Position numbers and translations under genes: made by a program | The notes under the pieces: model-generated | Told to the model about the DNA's origin: nothing | The model's input: only the letters and a program-made list of their open reading frames with translations | Database searches by the model: none | Source: Prevotella amnii DSM 23384 = JCM 14753 | Lineage (GTDB): Bacteria; Bacteroidota; Bacteroidia; Bacteroidales; Bacteroidaceae | NCBI RefSeq assembly: GCF_000378745.1 | Contig: NZ_KB905266.1 | Span: forward strand, 1-64,000 | DNA: 64,000 bases | Reading direction: 5' to 3' | Shown here: positions 26,107 to 36,034 of the stretch, one piece after another | Numbering within the stretch: position 1 is the first letter of the stretch | Layout: each line of letters starts with the position of its first letter

Positions 26107-27147
26107 ATGGAATTTTCTGCAAAACAAATAGCACAGTTTATTCAAGGACAGGTTGAAGGAGATGAAAATGTTATCATCAATGATTTCTGCAAAATAGAAG
26201 AAGGTAAAAAGGGAAGTATTTCTTTTTTATCTAATCCAAAATATACTCATTATCTTTATACAACAAAGGCATCTGTAGTTTTAATAGATAAATCTATTGA
26301 AATAAATAGGCCATTTGATGTTACATTAATAAAAGTAGATAATGCCCGTGATTGCATAGCAAAGCTTTTACAACTATATGATAAGATGAAGCCTAAAAAG
26401 AAAGGTATTGATCCTTTGGCATTTGTATCTTCTACAGCAAAAGTTGGTAAAAATGTATACATAGGTGCTTTTGCTTATATTGGTGATAATGTTGTGTTAG
26501 GGGATAATACAATGATATATCCACATGTAACAATAATGGATGAAACATCTTTGGGTGATAATTGTATTATATATCCTAATGTTACTATTTACAATAATTG
26601 TAAATTAAGTAATAATATTATTATTCATTCTGGGAGCGTTATAGGAGCTGATGGGTTTGGTTTTGCTCCTAATTTTGATAATAATTGCTATGATAAGATA
26701 CCACAAATAGGTATAGTAACTATTGAAGATAATGTAGAAATAGGTGCAAATACTTGTATAGATAGAGCAACCATGGGAAGTACGTATATTCATAAAGGTG
26801 TAAAGCTTGATAATCTTATACAAATAGCTCATAATAATGATATAGGTGCAAATACTGTAATGAGTGCGCAGGTAGGTATTGCTGGTTCTACAAAAGTAGG
26901 AGAATGGTGTATGTTTGGTGGACAGGTAGGTATCTCTGGACATATAACTATAGGAAATAAAGTCTTTTTAGGAGCACAATCAGGAGTACCTGGCAAATTA
27001 AAAGATAATCAACAATTAATAGGCACTCCACCTATGCCACAACGTAATTACTTTAAGTCTCAAGCTATTTTTAAACAGTTACCTGAAATGTATAAGCAAT
27101 TAAGTGCTTTACAAAAGGAAATAGAAAAATTAAAAAAACAGAAATAA
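26107..27147 (+). CDS. lpxD: UDP-3-O-acyl-glucosamine N-acyltransferase
   Basis: A 346-residue left-handed beta-helix acyltransferase. An N-terminal uridine-binding domain (about 1-100) is followed by hexapeptide repeats from about 110 to 310 (for example [18 protein letters not shown]) and a C-terminal coiled helix. The catalytic histidine lies in the [10 protein letters not shown] block. It adds the N-linked 3-hydroxyacyl chain in the third step of lipid A synthesis. lpxC-fabZ and lpxA follow within 11 and 20 bp, so the operon covers the first acylation steps. Confidence 0.95.
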   Translation: MEFSAKQIAQFIQGQVEGDENVIINDFCKIEEGKKGSISFLSNPKYTHYLYTTKASVVLIDKSIEINRPFDVTLIKVDNARDCIAKLLQLYDKMKPKKKGIDPLAFVSSTAKVGKNVYIGAFAYIGDNVVLGDNTMIYPHVTIMDETSLGDNCIIYPNVTIYNNCKLSNNIIIHSGSVIGADGFGFAPNFDNNCYDKIPQIGIVTIEDNVEIGANTCIDRATMGSTYIHKGVKLDNLIQIAHNNDIGANTVMSAQVGIAGSTKVGEWCMFGGQVGISGHITIGNKVFLGAQSGVPGKLKDNQQLIGTPPMPQRNYFKSQAIFKQLPEMYKQLSALQKEIEKLKKQK

Positions 27148-27158
27148 CACACTAATAA

Positions 27159-28544
27159 ATGGAAACAGTAAAGCAGAAAACTCTTAAAGGCAGTTTTTCC
27201 TTATTTGGAAAGGGGCTTCATACAGGTTTAAATCTTACAGTAACATTCAATCCTGCTCCTGAAAATACTGGATATAAAATACAACGTATTGATTTAGAAG
27301 GTCATCCTATTATTAATGCAGTCGCAGAATATGTAGAAGAAACTCAACGTGGTACTGTTCTAGTTAAAGGAAATATGCGTATTAGTACAATAGAACATGC
27401 TATGGCTGCTATATATGCAATGGGTGTTGATAACTGCTTAATACAAGTTAATGGTCCTGAGTTTCCTATACTTGATGGTTCTGCGGCTATGTATGTTCAG
27501 AAAATTAAGGAAGTTGGCTTAAGTGAACAAAATGCAGCAAAAGACTATTATATTATTCGTAAGAAAATAGAGATAAAAGATGGTGATTCTATTATCACTA
27601 TTCTTCCAGACAACGACTTCTCTATAACAACAATGTGTTCATTTAAATCGAAATTTATTAGTAGCCAATTTGCTACACTGGATAGTATTTCCCAGTTTGA
27701 AGAAGAAATATCATCGGCTCGTACTTTTGTATTTGTACGTGATATTTTACCTTTACTTCAAGCTAATCTAATAAAAGGAGGAGATTTAGATAATGCTATT
27801 GTTATATACGAACAACATTTGGAACAGGAAAAATTGGACCAGTTAGCTGATTTGCTTCATGTTCCTCATATCGATGCTAATAATATTGGTTATATTCAAC
27901 ATAAACCTTTAAAATGGGATAATGAATGTACTCGTCATAAATTACTTGATATAATAGGAGATTTGGCTTTAATAGGCAAACCACTTAAAGGTAGGATAAT
28001 AGCAACGCGTCCAGGTCATACTGTAAACAATAAGTTTGCTCGTCTCATGCGTAAAGAGCTTAGAAAGCATGATATTCAAGCCCCTGATTATGACCAAACT
28101 AAAGAGCCGTTAATGGATAATATACGTATAAAAGAGTTACTGCCTCATAGATATCCAATGCAGCTTATAGATAAAATCATTTCAATGGGGTCCACTACTA
28201 TTGTTGGATTAAAGAATATATCAAGTGATGAACCTTTCTTTCAAGGTCATTTCCCAAGTGAACCTGTTATGCCTGGAGTTTTACAGGTCGAAGCTATGGC
28301 GCAATGTGGTGGACTATTGGTTCTTTCACAATTAGAAGAGCCTGAACGTTGGTCTACATATTTCTTAAGAATAAATGATGTTAAATTCCGTCAAAAAGTA
28401 GTTCCTGGAGATACTTTACTTTTTAAAGTTGAACTTTTAGCACCAGTTAGACATGGTATAAGTTCTATGAAAGGATATGCCTTTGTTGGAGATAATGTCG
28501 TAACAGAGGCATCTTTTACAGCTCAAATTATAAAAAACAAGTAA
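27159..28544 (+). CDS. Bifunctional LpxC deacetylase / FabZ dehydratase
   Basis: A 461-residue fusion typical of Bacteroidota. The first 300 residues are LpxC, the zinc deacetylase that commits lipid A synthesis; STIEHAMAA and HKLLDIIGDLAL hold metal histidines and aspartate. The last 145 residues are FabZ, the 3-hydroxyacyl-ACP dehydratase, with LPHRYPMQLIDKI and GHFPSEPVMPGVLQVEAMAQ. Joining the two could balance the use of hydroxyacyl-ACP between lipid A and phospholipid. It lies in the operon between lpxD and lpxA. Confidence 0.95.
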   Translation: METVKQKTLKGSFSLFGKGLHTGLNLTVTFNPAPENTGYKIQRIDLEGHPIINAVAEYVEETQRGTVLVKGNMRISTIEHAMAAIYAMGVDNCLIQVNGPEFPILDGSAAMYVQKIKEVGLSEQNAAKDYYIIRKKIEIKDGDSIITILPDNDFSITTMCSFKSKFISSQFATLDSISQFEEEISSARTFVFVRDILPLLQANLIKGGDLDNAIVIYEQHLEQEKLDQLADLLHVPHIDANNIGYIQHKPLKWDNECTRHKLLDIIGDLALIGKPLKGRIIATRPGHTVNNKFARLMRKELRKHDIQAPDYDQTKEPLMDNIRIKELLPHRYPMQLIDKIISMGSTTIVGLKNISSDEPFFQGHFPSEPVMPGVLQVEAMAQCGGLLVLSQLEEPERWSTYFLRINDVKFRQKVVPGDTLLFKVELLAPVRHGISSMKGYAFVGDNVVTEASFTAQIIKNK

Positions 28545-28564
28545 TTAAATTTTATATACTTACT

Positions 28565-29338
28565 ATGAATCAAATTAGTCCATTAGCTTTTATACACCCA
28601 GATGCAAAACTTGGTGATAACAATATAATTGGTCCGTTTTGTTATATTGATAGTAATACAATAATTGGTAATAATAACAATTTACAAAACAATGTAACTA
28701 TTAATTATGGAGCACGTATAGGCAATGGTAATGAAATACTTGCCGGAGCAAGTATTTCAACTAAGCCACAAGATTTAAAGTTTAATGGTGAAGACACCAT
28801 TTGTGAAATAGGGGATAATAATTCTATACGCGAAAATGTAACTATTTCAAGAGGAACAGCTTCTAAAGGAACTACAATTGTTGGTAGTAATAATCTTTTA
28901 ATGGAAAATATGCATATTGCCCATGATTGTCAGATAGGATCTAATTGTATAATAGGAAATTCCACTAAATTTGCAGGAGAAGTTACTATTGATGATGGTG
29001 CAATAATTTCGGCTGCTGTTCTTTGTCATCAATTTTGTCATATTGGTGGAGGGGTAATGGTGCAAGGAGGTAGCCGTTTTTCTAAAGATATTCCCCCTTT
29101 TATTATTGCAGGTAAAGACCCTGTAAGATATTGTGGTATCAATCTCGTAGGGTTACGTCGTAGGGGGTATAGTAATGATGAAATAACAGCCATTCATAAT
29201 GCTTATCGCTTAATATATAGTACTGGTACCAAAGATGAAAATATTCAAAAAATAAAGGATACGATGGATATAACAGATGAGATACAGTATATTATCGATT
29301 TTGTAATTAATTCAGAACGTGGAATAATTCGGCAATAG
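28565..29338 (+). CDS. lpxA: UDP-N-acetylglucosamine O-acyltransferase
   Basis: A 257-residue hexapeptide-repeat enzyme that adds 3-hydroxyacyl to UDP-GlcNAc in the first lipid A step. The repeats run to about residue 190, with the catalytic HDCQIGSN block (MENMHIAHDCQIG) and CHQFCHIGGG. The C-terminal helical domain (YRLIYSTG) is present, and the length is normal. miaA starts 4 bp after its stop. Confidence 0.95.
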   Translation: MNQISPLAFIHPDAKLGDNNIIGPFCYIDSNTIIGNNNNLQNNVTINYGARIGNGNEILAGASISTKPQDLKFNGEDTICEIGDNNSIRENVTISRGTASKGTTIVGSNNLLMENMHIAHDCQIGSNCIIGNSTKFAGEVTIDDGAIISAAVLCHQFCHIGGGVMVQGGSRFSKDIPPFIIAGKDPVRYCGINLVGLRRRGYSNDEITAIHNAYRLIYSTGTKDENIQKIKDTMDITDEIQYIIDFVINSERGIIRQ

Positions 29339-29342
29339 AAAC

Positions 29343-30251
29343 TTGAAAAAAAAGACATTAATAGTAATTACTGGTCCCACAGGAGTTGGTAAAACAGAAA
29401 CAACTATTCAGATAGCAGAATATTTTAAAGCTATCATTCTTAATGCTGATTCTCGTCAACTATTTTCCGAAATACCAATAGGTACAGCGGCTCCTACTCC
29501 TATTCAGCAAGCAAGAGTTAAACATCTCTTTGTAGGAAACTTAAAACTAACAGATTATTATTCTGCAAGTAAATATGAACATGATGTTATTCAACATATG
29601 AAGCAAACATTAGACCCTATTACTATTTTATCAGGAGGGTCTATGATGTATATAGATGCTGTATGTAAAGGAATAGATGAAATCCCTACAGTATTACCAC
29701 AAATACGTAAATCCTTAACTGTTCGTTTAGCTCAAGAAGGACTTGATAATCTTTGTAAAGAATTATATTATTTAGACCCAGAATATTATTCTATTGTTGA
29801 TAAAAAAAATCAACGTCGCGTACTTCATGCTTTAGAAATATGTTTTCAAACAGGTAAACCTTATTCTTCATTTCGTACAAATGTTATAAAAAAAAGATCT
29901 TTTAATATTATTAAGATAGGATTAAAAAGAGAGCGTGAAGAACTTTACAACCGTATTAATCAACGTGTTTTAAAGATGATAGATGATGGATTAGAAAAAG
30001 AAGTATTAAGAGTTTATCCTTATCGATATTTAAATTCGCTCAATACTGTTGGATATAAAGAAATGTTTCAATATGTAGATGGATTAACAACACTTGATGA
30101 AACTATATTTAAAATACAAAGTAATAGTCGGCGATATGCACGAAAACAACTAACATGGCTTAATAAAGATAATGAAATACAATGGTTTACTCCATATAAT
30201 ATTGAAGGAATCTTAAATTATATTACCCAAAAACTAAATACACTAAGATAA
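29343..30251 (+). CDS. miaA: tRNA dimethylallyltransferase
   Basis: A 302-residue enzyme that adds a dimethylallyl group to A37 of tRNAs reading U-starting codons. The P-loop GPTGVGKTE is at about 10-18, followed by NADSRQLFSEIPIGT and the RRYARKQLTW segment near the C-terminus. The start codon is TTG, which lies 4 bp after the lpxA stop; no ATG is available before the P-loop. It rides at the end of the lpx operon. A second -7 box just after it starts the PBP gene. Confidence 0.92.
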   Translation: MKKKTLIVITGPTGVGKTETTIQIAEYFKAIILNADSRQLFSEIPIGTAAPTPIQQARVKHLFVGNLKLTDYYSASKYEHDVIQHMKQTLDPITILSGGSMMYIDAVCKGIDEIPTVLPQIRKSLTVRLAQEGLDNLCKELYYLDPEYYSIVDKKNQRRVLHALEICFQTGKPYSSFRTNVIKKRSFNIIKIGLKREREELYNRINQRVLKMIDDGLEKEVLRVYPYRYLNSLNTVGYKEMFQYVDGLTTLDETIFKIQSNSRRYARKQLTWLNKDNEIQWFTPYNIEGILNYITQKLNTLR

Positions 30252-30255
30252 TAAT

Positions 30256-30263
30256 TACCTTTG
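30256..30263 (+). promoter_or_regulatory. -7 box of the class A PBP gene
   Basis: TACCTTTG lies in the 46-bp gap after miaA, 34 bp before the ATG. It would allow expression apart from the lpx operon. Confidence 0.5.
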
Positions 30264-30297
30264 TAATTAATAAACTTATAGTGTTACACTTTATAAT

Positions 30298-32826
30298 ATG
30301 AAGAGATTTTTTATTTTTATAAAAAAAACTATCAGAGGATTTTTGATCTTTTTTTCATGGTATGTACACCTATATAAAGATAGGGCTTGGTATACAAAAA
30401 TTGCATTAGTTTTTATGTCATTAATTGTCTCCATTTTCTTATTTTTAGGAATGGTAGATATAAATTTCTTAGGTTTATTTGGAAAATCTCCGGGTTTTTT
30501 TGAAATAAGAACTCCACCTACATATGCTGCTTCAGAAATATATAGTTCCGACTCTGTACTAATAGGTAAATATTTTAAAGAAAACAGAACCCCTGTTAAA
30601 TATAAAGATGTTAATCCTATTTTTTGGAAAGCACTTATAAGTACTGAAGATGAACGTTTTTATAGCCATCATGGTATTGATTTTATGGGTATTGGTGGTG
30701 CTTTAAAAGATGCCATTACTCGTAGTGATGCACGTGGTGCTTCTACCATTACGCAACAATTAGCTAAGAATATGTTTCGCGTACGTACACAATATTCTAC
30801 AGGATTTTTAGGACATATACCTGGTATTCGTATGCTCATAATGAAGAGCAAGGAGTGGATAATAGCGATTAAGCTTGAAATGATATATTCCAAGAAAGAG
30901 ATTCTTACAATGTACGCTAATACTGTTGATTTTGGTAATAATGCTTATGGTATCAAAACTGCTGCACGCACTTATTATGATACTAATCCTGCTAATCTTA
31001 CTACAGACCAAGTGGCTACATTAGTAGGAATGCTAAAGGCTACTACATATTATAGCCCACTACTCCATCCTAAAAAATCGTTAAAGCGACGCAACACTGT
31101 TTTATATAACATGGTTACACATAATGTGTTGAGTCGTGATAAATATGCTGCACTTATAAAACTTCCTATAAAACTTAACATACATGTAGAAGAAAATTAT
31201 GCTGGAAAAGCACAGTATTTTAGAGGATATGTAGCCCATTATCTCGAAAATTGGTGTAAAGATAATGGTTATGATCTATATAGTAGTGGGTTAAAAATAT
31301 ATACAACTATTGATACGCGTATGCAAAAAATGGCAGAAGATGCTGTTCGTAAGCAGATGAAACGTATTCAAAAAGAGTTTGAACAGCATTGGGGAAATCA
31401 AGATCCATGGAGAGATGAGAAAGGAAATGTCATTCCAGGGTTTATAGAAAGTATTGCAGAGCGACAGCCTTTTTATAAACATCTTGTTCAAAAATATCCT
31501 AATAATAGGGATAGTGTCTTATATTACCTCAATAAGCCTCATAATGTAAAATTATTTGATTATGATAAAGGTATAATAGAAAAACGAATGTCTTCAATGG
31601 ATTCTATCAGATATATGGTTCGTTTTATGCATTGTTCTATGGTAGCAATGGAACCAGATACAAGAGCTGTTCGAGCATGGGTTGGTGATGTTGACTTTAA
31701 TACATGGAAGTATGATAAAGTGATAGCAGAGCGACAACCTGGTTCTACTTTTAAATTATTTGTTTATTCTGAAGCTATGAACCAAGGATTAACTCCTTGT
31801 GATAAACGTCGGGATGAGTATATATCAATGCAAGTAATAGATAAGAAAACAGGGTTGATGCAAACGTGGAGGCCTTCAAATGCTAATGGACGTTTTTCGG
31901 GTGATTCAATACCGCTTCATCTTGCTTTTGCTAAAAGCATTAATTCCATAGCAGTTCGTCTTGGACAAGAAATGGGTATAAAGAATATTATTCATACTGC
32001 TCAGGATATGGGTATTAAGAGTCCTTTAGATGACGAGCCTTCATTAGCTTTAGGAGCAAGTGATGTTAACTTATTAGAGATGACAGATGCTTATAGTACT
32101 GTAGCTAATTATGGTGAACATAGAGATCCTATTGTCATTACACGTATTTTAGATAAAGATGGTAATGAAGTTTATGTAGCTCCGCGCAATCATACTCAGG
32201 CTATTCCATATAAAAGTGCCTATTTAATGCAATTAATGCTTAAGGCTACTTTAACTGATCCTAATGGAACAAGTCGGACGCTTAAGAATTATATTTTTAA
32301 TGATACAGACTGGGGAGGTAAAACTGGAACAACTAATAATCACTCTGATGCCTGGTATATGGCAGTAAGTCCGAAACTCGTAATAGGTGCTTGGGTAGGA
32401 GGAGAATATCGTAGTATACATTTCCGCACAGGTGCACTTGGACAAGGATCAAAAACAGCATTACCTATTTGTGGAGAATTTATTTATAGCCTTATGCGTG
32501 ATAGACGTTTCCTAAAGTATCATACAAAATGGCACCTTGATCCCGATGAGGGAATTGATTCTACCGCATATTTTTGTACCCGTTATATTCCAAAGCGTAA
32601 AAAAGTAGATTATGATAGCCTTAGAACTACTCGTTTGCAACGGCAAAATCAAGACGAAGAAGATGAGGATAATATAGATAAAATAGAAGATAATCCTAAT
32701 ACTTCAGAGTCGCCCACTTCTTCTAAAGGTGAACAACATAACTCATCACCAGAAAGGCAAAATTCATCAACAATAGATGAATCGAATATAAAACAACTTA
32801 AAAAACCAAAAGTAGAGAAACTTTAA
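30298..32826 (+). CDS. Class A penicillin-binding protein (PBP1A type)
   Basis: An 842-residue bifunctional peptidoglycan synthase with one N-terminal membrane helix (about 37-60). The GT51 glycosyltransferase domain (about 85-265) has STEDERFYSHHGID with its catalytic Glu and GASTITQQLAKNM. The transpeptidase domain (about 440-740) has STFK (nucleophile Ser), SINS (SxN) and KTGTTN (KTG). The C-terminal tail is acidic and Ser/Gln-rich with low complexity. It polymerises and crosslinks the wall from lipid II in the periplasm. It lies downstream of the lpx genes with a promoter of its own. Confidence 0.93.
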   Translation: MKRFFIFIKKTIRGFLIFFSWYVHLYKDRAWYTKIALVFMSLIVSIFLFLGMVDINFLGLFGKSPGFFEIRTPPTYAASEIYSSDSVLIGKYFKENRTPVKYKDVNPIFWKALISTEDERFYSHHGIDFMGIGGALKDAITRSDARGASTITQQLAKNMFRVRTQYSTGFLGHIPGIRMLIMKSKEWIIAIKLEMIYSKKEILTMYANTVDFGNNAYGIKTAARTYYDTNPANLTTDQVATLVGMLKATTYYSPLLHPKKSLKRRNTVLYNMVTHNVLSRDKYAALIKLPIKLNIHVEENYAGKAQYFRGYVAHYLENWCKDNGYDLYSSGLKIYTTIDTRMQKMAEDAVRKQMKRIQKEFEQHWGNQDPWRDEKGNVIPGFIESIAERQPFYKHLVQKYPNNRDSVLYYLNKPHNVKLFDYDKGIIEKRMSSMDSIRYMVRFMHCSMVAMEPDTRAVRAWVGDVDFNTWKYDKVIAERQPGSTFKLFVYSEAMNQGLTPCDKRRDEYISMQVIDKKTGLMQTWRPSNANGRFSGDSIPLHLAFAKSINSIAVRLGQEMGIKNIIHTAQDMGIKSPLDDEPSLALGASDVNLLEMTDAYSTVANYGEHRDPIVITRILDKDGNEVYVAPRNHTQAIPYKSAYLMQLMLKATLTDPNGTSRTLKNYIFNDTDWGGKTGTTNNHSDAWYMAVSPKLVIGAWVGGEYRSIHFRTGALGQGSKTALPICGEFIYSLMRDRRFLKYHTKWHLDPDEGIDSTAYFCTRYIPKRKKVDYDSLRTTRLQRQNQDEEDEDNIDKIEDNPNTSESPTSSKGEQHNSSPERQNSSTIDESNIKQLKKPKVEKL

Positions 32827-32854
32827 CTTTGATAATAACAATATATATTACTAT

Positions 32855-32862
32855 TATCTTTG
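32855..32862 (+). promoter_or_regulatory. Possible -7 box of the helicase gene
   Basis: TATCTTTG is located 138 bp before the helicase ATG. If used, the leader would be over 120 nt. Confidence 0.35.
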
Positions 32863-33000
32863 TTTTAAAAGTCAATTTATCTACTGCAAACAATTAACAA
32901 ATATTATATGAGTTGGGAAAATAAATGGTAAGACGATAAAAAGAAATATATCTGTTTATTTTACTTTTTCTTTATGACCTAATAATTATATAAAAAGAAA

Positions 33001-34770
33001 ATGGGTAAAGAACATTTAAAAAGCAAAACAATGTTGGATATTGATTTGGATAATCCTGAACTGCAAAATGCTCTTCAAATTATTCAATTCACGCATAACT
33101 CTTTATTTTTAACAGGAAGAGCAGGTACTGGTAAATCCACATTCTTACGCTATATTGCTCAAACTACTAAAAAAAAATGTATTATACTTGCGCCTACAGG
33201 CATTGCGGCTATAAATGTTGGTGGGAGTACTTTACATAGCTTTTTTAAATTACCTTTTCACCCTCTTCTTCCTAACGATCAGCGTTATTCTGTTAGTCAG
33301 CTGCGTAATACTTTAAAATATAATAGTGATAAAGTAAAACTTCTGCGTGAGATGGAACTGATTATTATTGATGAAATAAGTATGGTACGTGCAGATATAA
33401 TAGATTTTATTGATAAAGTGCTTCGTGTATATACACATAATATGCGTGAACCTTTTGGAGGTAAGCAACTTCTTCTAGTGGGTGATATTTATCAACTTGA
33501 GCCTGTTGTTAAAGAAGAAGATCGTCGCCTTTTGCAATCTTATTACTCAAATAATTTCTTTTTCAACGCTAAGATTTTTCGTGAATATCCTCTAATAAGT
33601 ATCGAACTTAATAAGGTGTATCGTCAATCAGATCCGAAGTTTATATCTATTCTTGATCATTTTCGAACAAATAATGCCACAGAAAACGATTTTAAAATAA
33701 TTAATTCAAGGGTTAAAACTTTCTCGTTTTCACATTCTTCTAAAGATAAATCTTCTTTTACCATCACTCTTTCTTCTAAAAGAGATACAGTAGATTGGAT
33801 TAACAAAGAGGAATTAAATAAGCTTTCTGGTTTACCTACAAGTTTTATTGGTGAAATAAAAGGAGAGTTTCCTGATAATAGTCTTCCAACTCCTATAGAG
33901 CTTAATATTAAAGAGGGAGCTCATATTATGTTTATAAAAAATGATATAGAGCATCAATGGGTTAATGGTACATTAGGCATAATAAGTGGCATTAATGAGG
34001 AAGAAGGGTTAATATATGTTATAGTTGAAGAAGGAAAAGAAGTACAAGTTCAACGTGAGCTATGGGAAAATGTACATTATACGTTTAATGAGAAAGAGAG
34101 AAAAATAGAAGAAGAGCAAATAGGCACTTATAAACAGTTCCCTATTAAATTAGCTTGGGCTATAACTATTCATAAAAGTCAAGGACTCACCTTTAATAAC
34201 GTTAATATTGATTTTAGTGATGGAGTATTTGCTGGCGGACAAGCATATGTTGCCCTTTCACGTTGTACTTCTTTAGAAGGTATTACTCTTAAAACGCCAC
34301 TTAGTCGTAATGAAGTTTTTGTATGTAACGAAGTTTCCAATTTTGCAAGTCATTTCAATAATAACAAAATTATATCACAGGTTTTAAAGCAAAGTAAAGC
34401 TGATCGTGAATATGTTGATGCTATAAAAGATTTTAATAAAAGGGATTTTGATAGCTTTCTTAAAAATTTTTTTAAGGCTATTCATAGTAGATATGATATA
34501 GAGCGTCCTAATATCCAAAGATATATACGAAGAAAATTAAATATAATAAACCTTTTGCACAATGAGCTTGAATTGTTAAAGAAAGAGCGTCAGAATAAGG
34601 AAATACTGCTTAAAAAGCTTTCTATGGAATATGTACTTATGGGGAAAGATTGTGAGTATGAGGGTGTTAAAGAAGCTGCTATAAACAATTATAAAAAAGC
34701 ACTTGAATTATATCCAGATAACCCTGAGGCTAAAAGAAAACTTTATGAATTGACTAAAAAACTTAGATAA
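33001..34770 (+). CDS. Pif1-like helicase with a C-terminal coiled-coil and TPR-like tail
   Basis: A 589-residue superfamily 1 helicase of the Pif1/RecD-like group. Motif I is LTGRAGTGKST near 37-47, motif II IIDEISMV near 121-128, and further motifs are GDIYQLEPV and a UvrD-like C-terminal AITIHKSQGLTF with YVALSRCTS. About 170 residues follow the helicase core, including a charged helix (LELLKKERQNKEILLKKL) and a final TPR-like helix pair (NYKKALELYPDNPEAKRKL). It probably unwinds DNA, for instance at stalled forks. The tail suggests a protein partner. Two small genes follow. Confidence 0.85.
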   Translation: MGKEHLKSKTMLDIDLDNPELQNALQIIQFTHNSLFLTGRAGTGKSTFLRYIAQTTKKKCIILAPTGIAAINVGGSTLHSFFKLPFHPLLPNDQRYSVSQLRNTLKYNSDKVKLLREMELIIIDEISMVRADIIDFIDKVLRVYTHNMREPFGGKQLLLVGDIYQLEPVVKEEDRRLLQSYYSNNFFFNAKIFREYPLISIELNKVYRQSDPKFISILDHFRTNNATENDFKIINSRVKTFSFSHSSKDKSSFTITLSSKRDTVDWINKEELNKLSGLPTSFIGEIKGEFPDNSLPTPIELNIKEGAHIMFIKNDIEHQWVNGTLGIISGINEEEGLIYVIVEEGKEVQVQRELWENVHYTFNEKERKIEEEQIGTYKQFPIKLAWAITIHKSQGLTFNNVNIDFSDGVFAGGQAYVALSRCTSLEGITLKTPLSRNEVFVCNEVSNFASHFNNNKIISQVLKQSKADREYVDAIKDFNKRDFDSFLKNFFKAIHSRYDIERPNIQRYIRRKLNIINLLHNELELLKKERQNKEILLKKLSMEYVLMGKDCEYEGVKEAAINNYKKALELYPDNPEAKRKLYELTKKLR

Positions 34771-34819
34771 AAATATCTATTTCATCTATCATTAAATATT
34801 TCAAATATACAATTATGAC

Positions 34820-35296
34820 ATGAAGAAAAAATCTATAAGTTCATCACTACTTATTTTAGTTATTTTTATATTACTTATTATTATATTTAATCGTAAAAAA
34901 ATAACTTCATCTATACCTCTGTCTGATACCGTAGAAGCTTCAAAATTTATTCCTATTAAAACGAAAAATCATATTAATATAAATTTAAAAAATATTACTT
35001 CATTGGATTTTCCCAAATATAGTATTACTAAAGAGAATGTTTTTATACCTGATACTCTAAGTCTTGCTGAAGATGAAGAAAATATTGCTAGTGGTAATTA
35101 TACAGCAATACTTACTCTTGATACTATATTAAATAAAAAATTTATAGCTCAACTACAAAAAAATGCACTAAAAGATACTTGTTGGAAAATAAAAGATGAT
35201 AATATCTCATATATTCACAGAGATAAAAATGGAGGAAAATATAACATTAGTTTTTCTACTAAAGGTAGGCAGATTACAGTAACTCACATAGAATGA
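34820..35296 (+). CDS. Hypothetical membrane-anchored protein
   Basis: A 158-residue protein with a strong N-terminal hydrophobic helix (about 7-25) and no lipobox, then a basic turn and a polar body that should face the periplasm. The rest is rich in Asn, Lys and Ile with short beta segments such as YNISFSTKGRQITVTHIE. No family was recognised. It lies 49 bp after the helicase and 22 bp before an aminotransferase-like gene. Confidence 0.6.
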   Translation: MKKKSISSSLLILVIFILLIIIFNRKKITSSIPLSDTVEASKFIPIKTKNHININLKNITSLDFPKYSITKENVFIPDTLSLAEDEENIASGNYTAILTLDTILNKKFIAQLQKNALKDTCWKIKDDNISYIHRDKNGGKYNISFSTKGRQITVTHIE

Positions 35297-35318
35297 AAGT
35301 ATAACATTTTACAATCAT

Positions 35319-35906
35319 ATGATACAATTCTTAGAAACAATACGTCTTGTTAATGGGGTTTTACAACATATAGATTTACATCAACAACGTGTAAATAATA
35401 CTTTAAGAGCATATTATAATGAAAAAATAGATCTTTCTTCTATAAAAATACCATATCCTTATAAAGAAGGTGTTTTCAAATGCAGGATAGTATATGATAA
35501 AAAGATACAAGAAATTAAATTCTTACCATATACTATTAAGATTCGCAAAACTATAAAATTAATTATTAATAATAATATAAATTACCAATATAAGTATGCT
35601 AATCGTACAGAACTGGATTCATTATTGCACAATGCAAATACTGATGATATTATTATAATAAAGAATGGGTTTCTTACAGATAGTGCTTATGCTAATATAA
35701 TATTGCAAAACAGTAATGGACTTTTTACACCAGCTCATCCGCTTTTATATGGCACAATGCGTCAATATCTACTTAATAATAATTTTATTATTAGTAAAGA
35801 TATTCATATAAATAATCTATCATATTTTCAATATATTTATTTTATAAATGCTATGCAGCCTTTTGGAATCCAACCGCCTATATACGTTAAAGATATTATA
35901 CTATAG
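35319..35906 (+). CDS. Class IV aminotransferase-like protein (PabC-like)
   Basis: A 195-residue PLP-fold IV protein similar to 4-amino-4-deoxychorismate lyase, the step giving p-aminobenzoate for folate. Visible blocks are the N-terminal QRVNNTL, the possible PLP-related FKCRIVYDKKIQEIKF segment, NGFLTDSAYANI, and the TPAHPLLYGTMRQYLL substrate-loop region. It is much shorter than a full PabC (about 270 residues), but Bacteroidota members of about 200 residues are common. Activity is therefore likely but not proven from sequence. Confidence 0.72.
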   Translation: MIQFLETIRLVNGVLQHIDLHQQRVNNTLRAYYNEKIDLSSIKIPYPYKEGVFKCRIVYDKKIQEIKFLPYTIKIRKTIKLIINNNINYQYKYANRTELDSLLHNANTDDIIIIKNGFLTDSAYANIILQNSNGLFTPAHPLLYGTMRQYLLNNNFIISKDIHINNLSYFQYIYFINAMQPFGIQPPIYVKDIIL

Positions 35907-35947
35907 AATGAAAATATGATTTTATATTAATTAAAATATTGATATTC

Positions 35948-35978
35948 TTGTTTATTCAGCTAAATTATTGTAATTTTG
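35948..35978 (+). promoter_or_regulatory. Promoter of rpsP
   Basis: TTG (35948-35950) and TAATTTTG (35971-35978) are 20 bp apart. The transcript would begin at about 35983, at the base of the hairpin described next. Confidence 0.65.
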
Positions 35979-35982
35979 CAAA

Positions 35983-36001
35983 GCTATTACGGGCTAATAG
36001 C
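35983..36001 (+). promoter_or_regulatory. Hairpin at the 5' end of the rpsP mRNA
   Basis: GCTATTA pairs with TAATAGC around CGGGC, a 7-bp stem at the predicted transcription start. It could protect the mRNA or take part in ribosomal protein feedback; neither is shown. Confidence 0.5.
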
Positions 36002-36034
36002 ATTAAAAATTCAAACCTTTAAAATAAAAATTAA

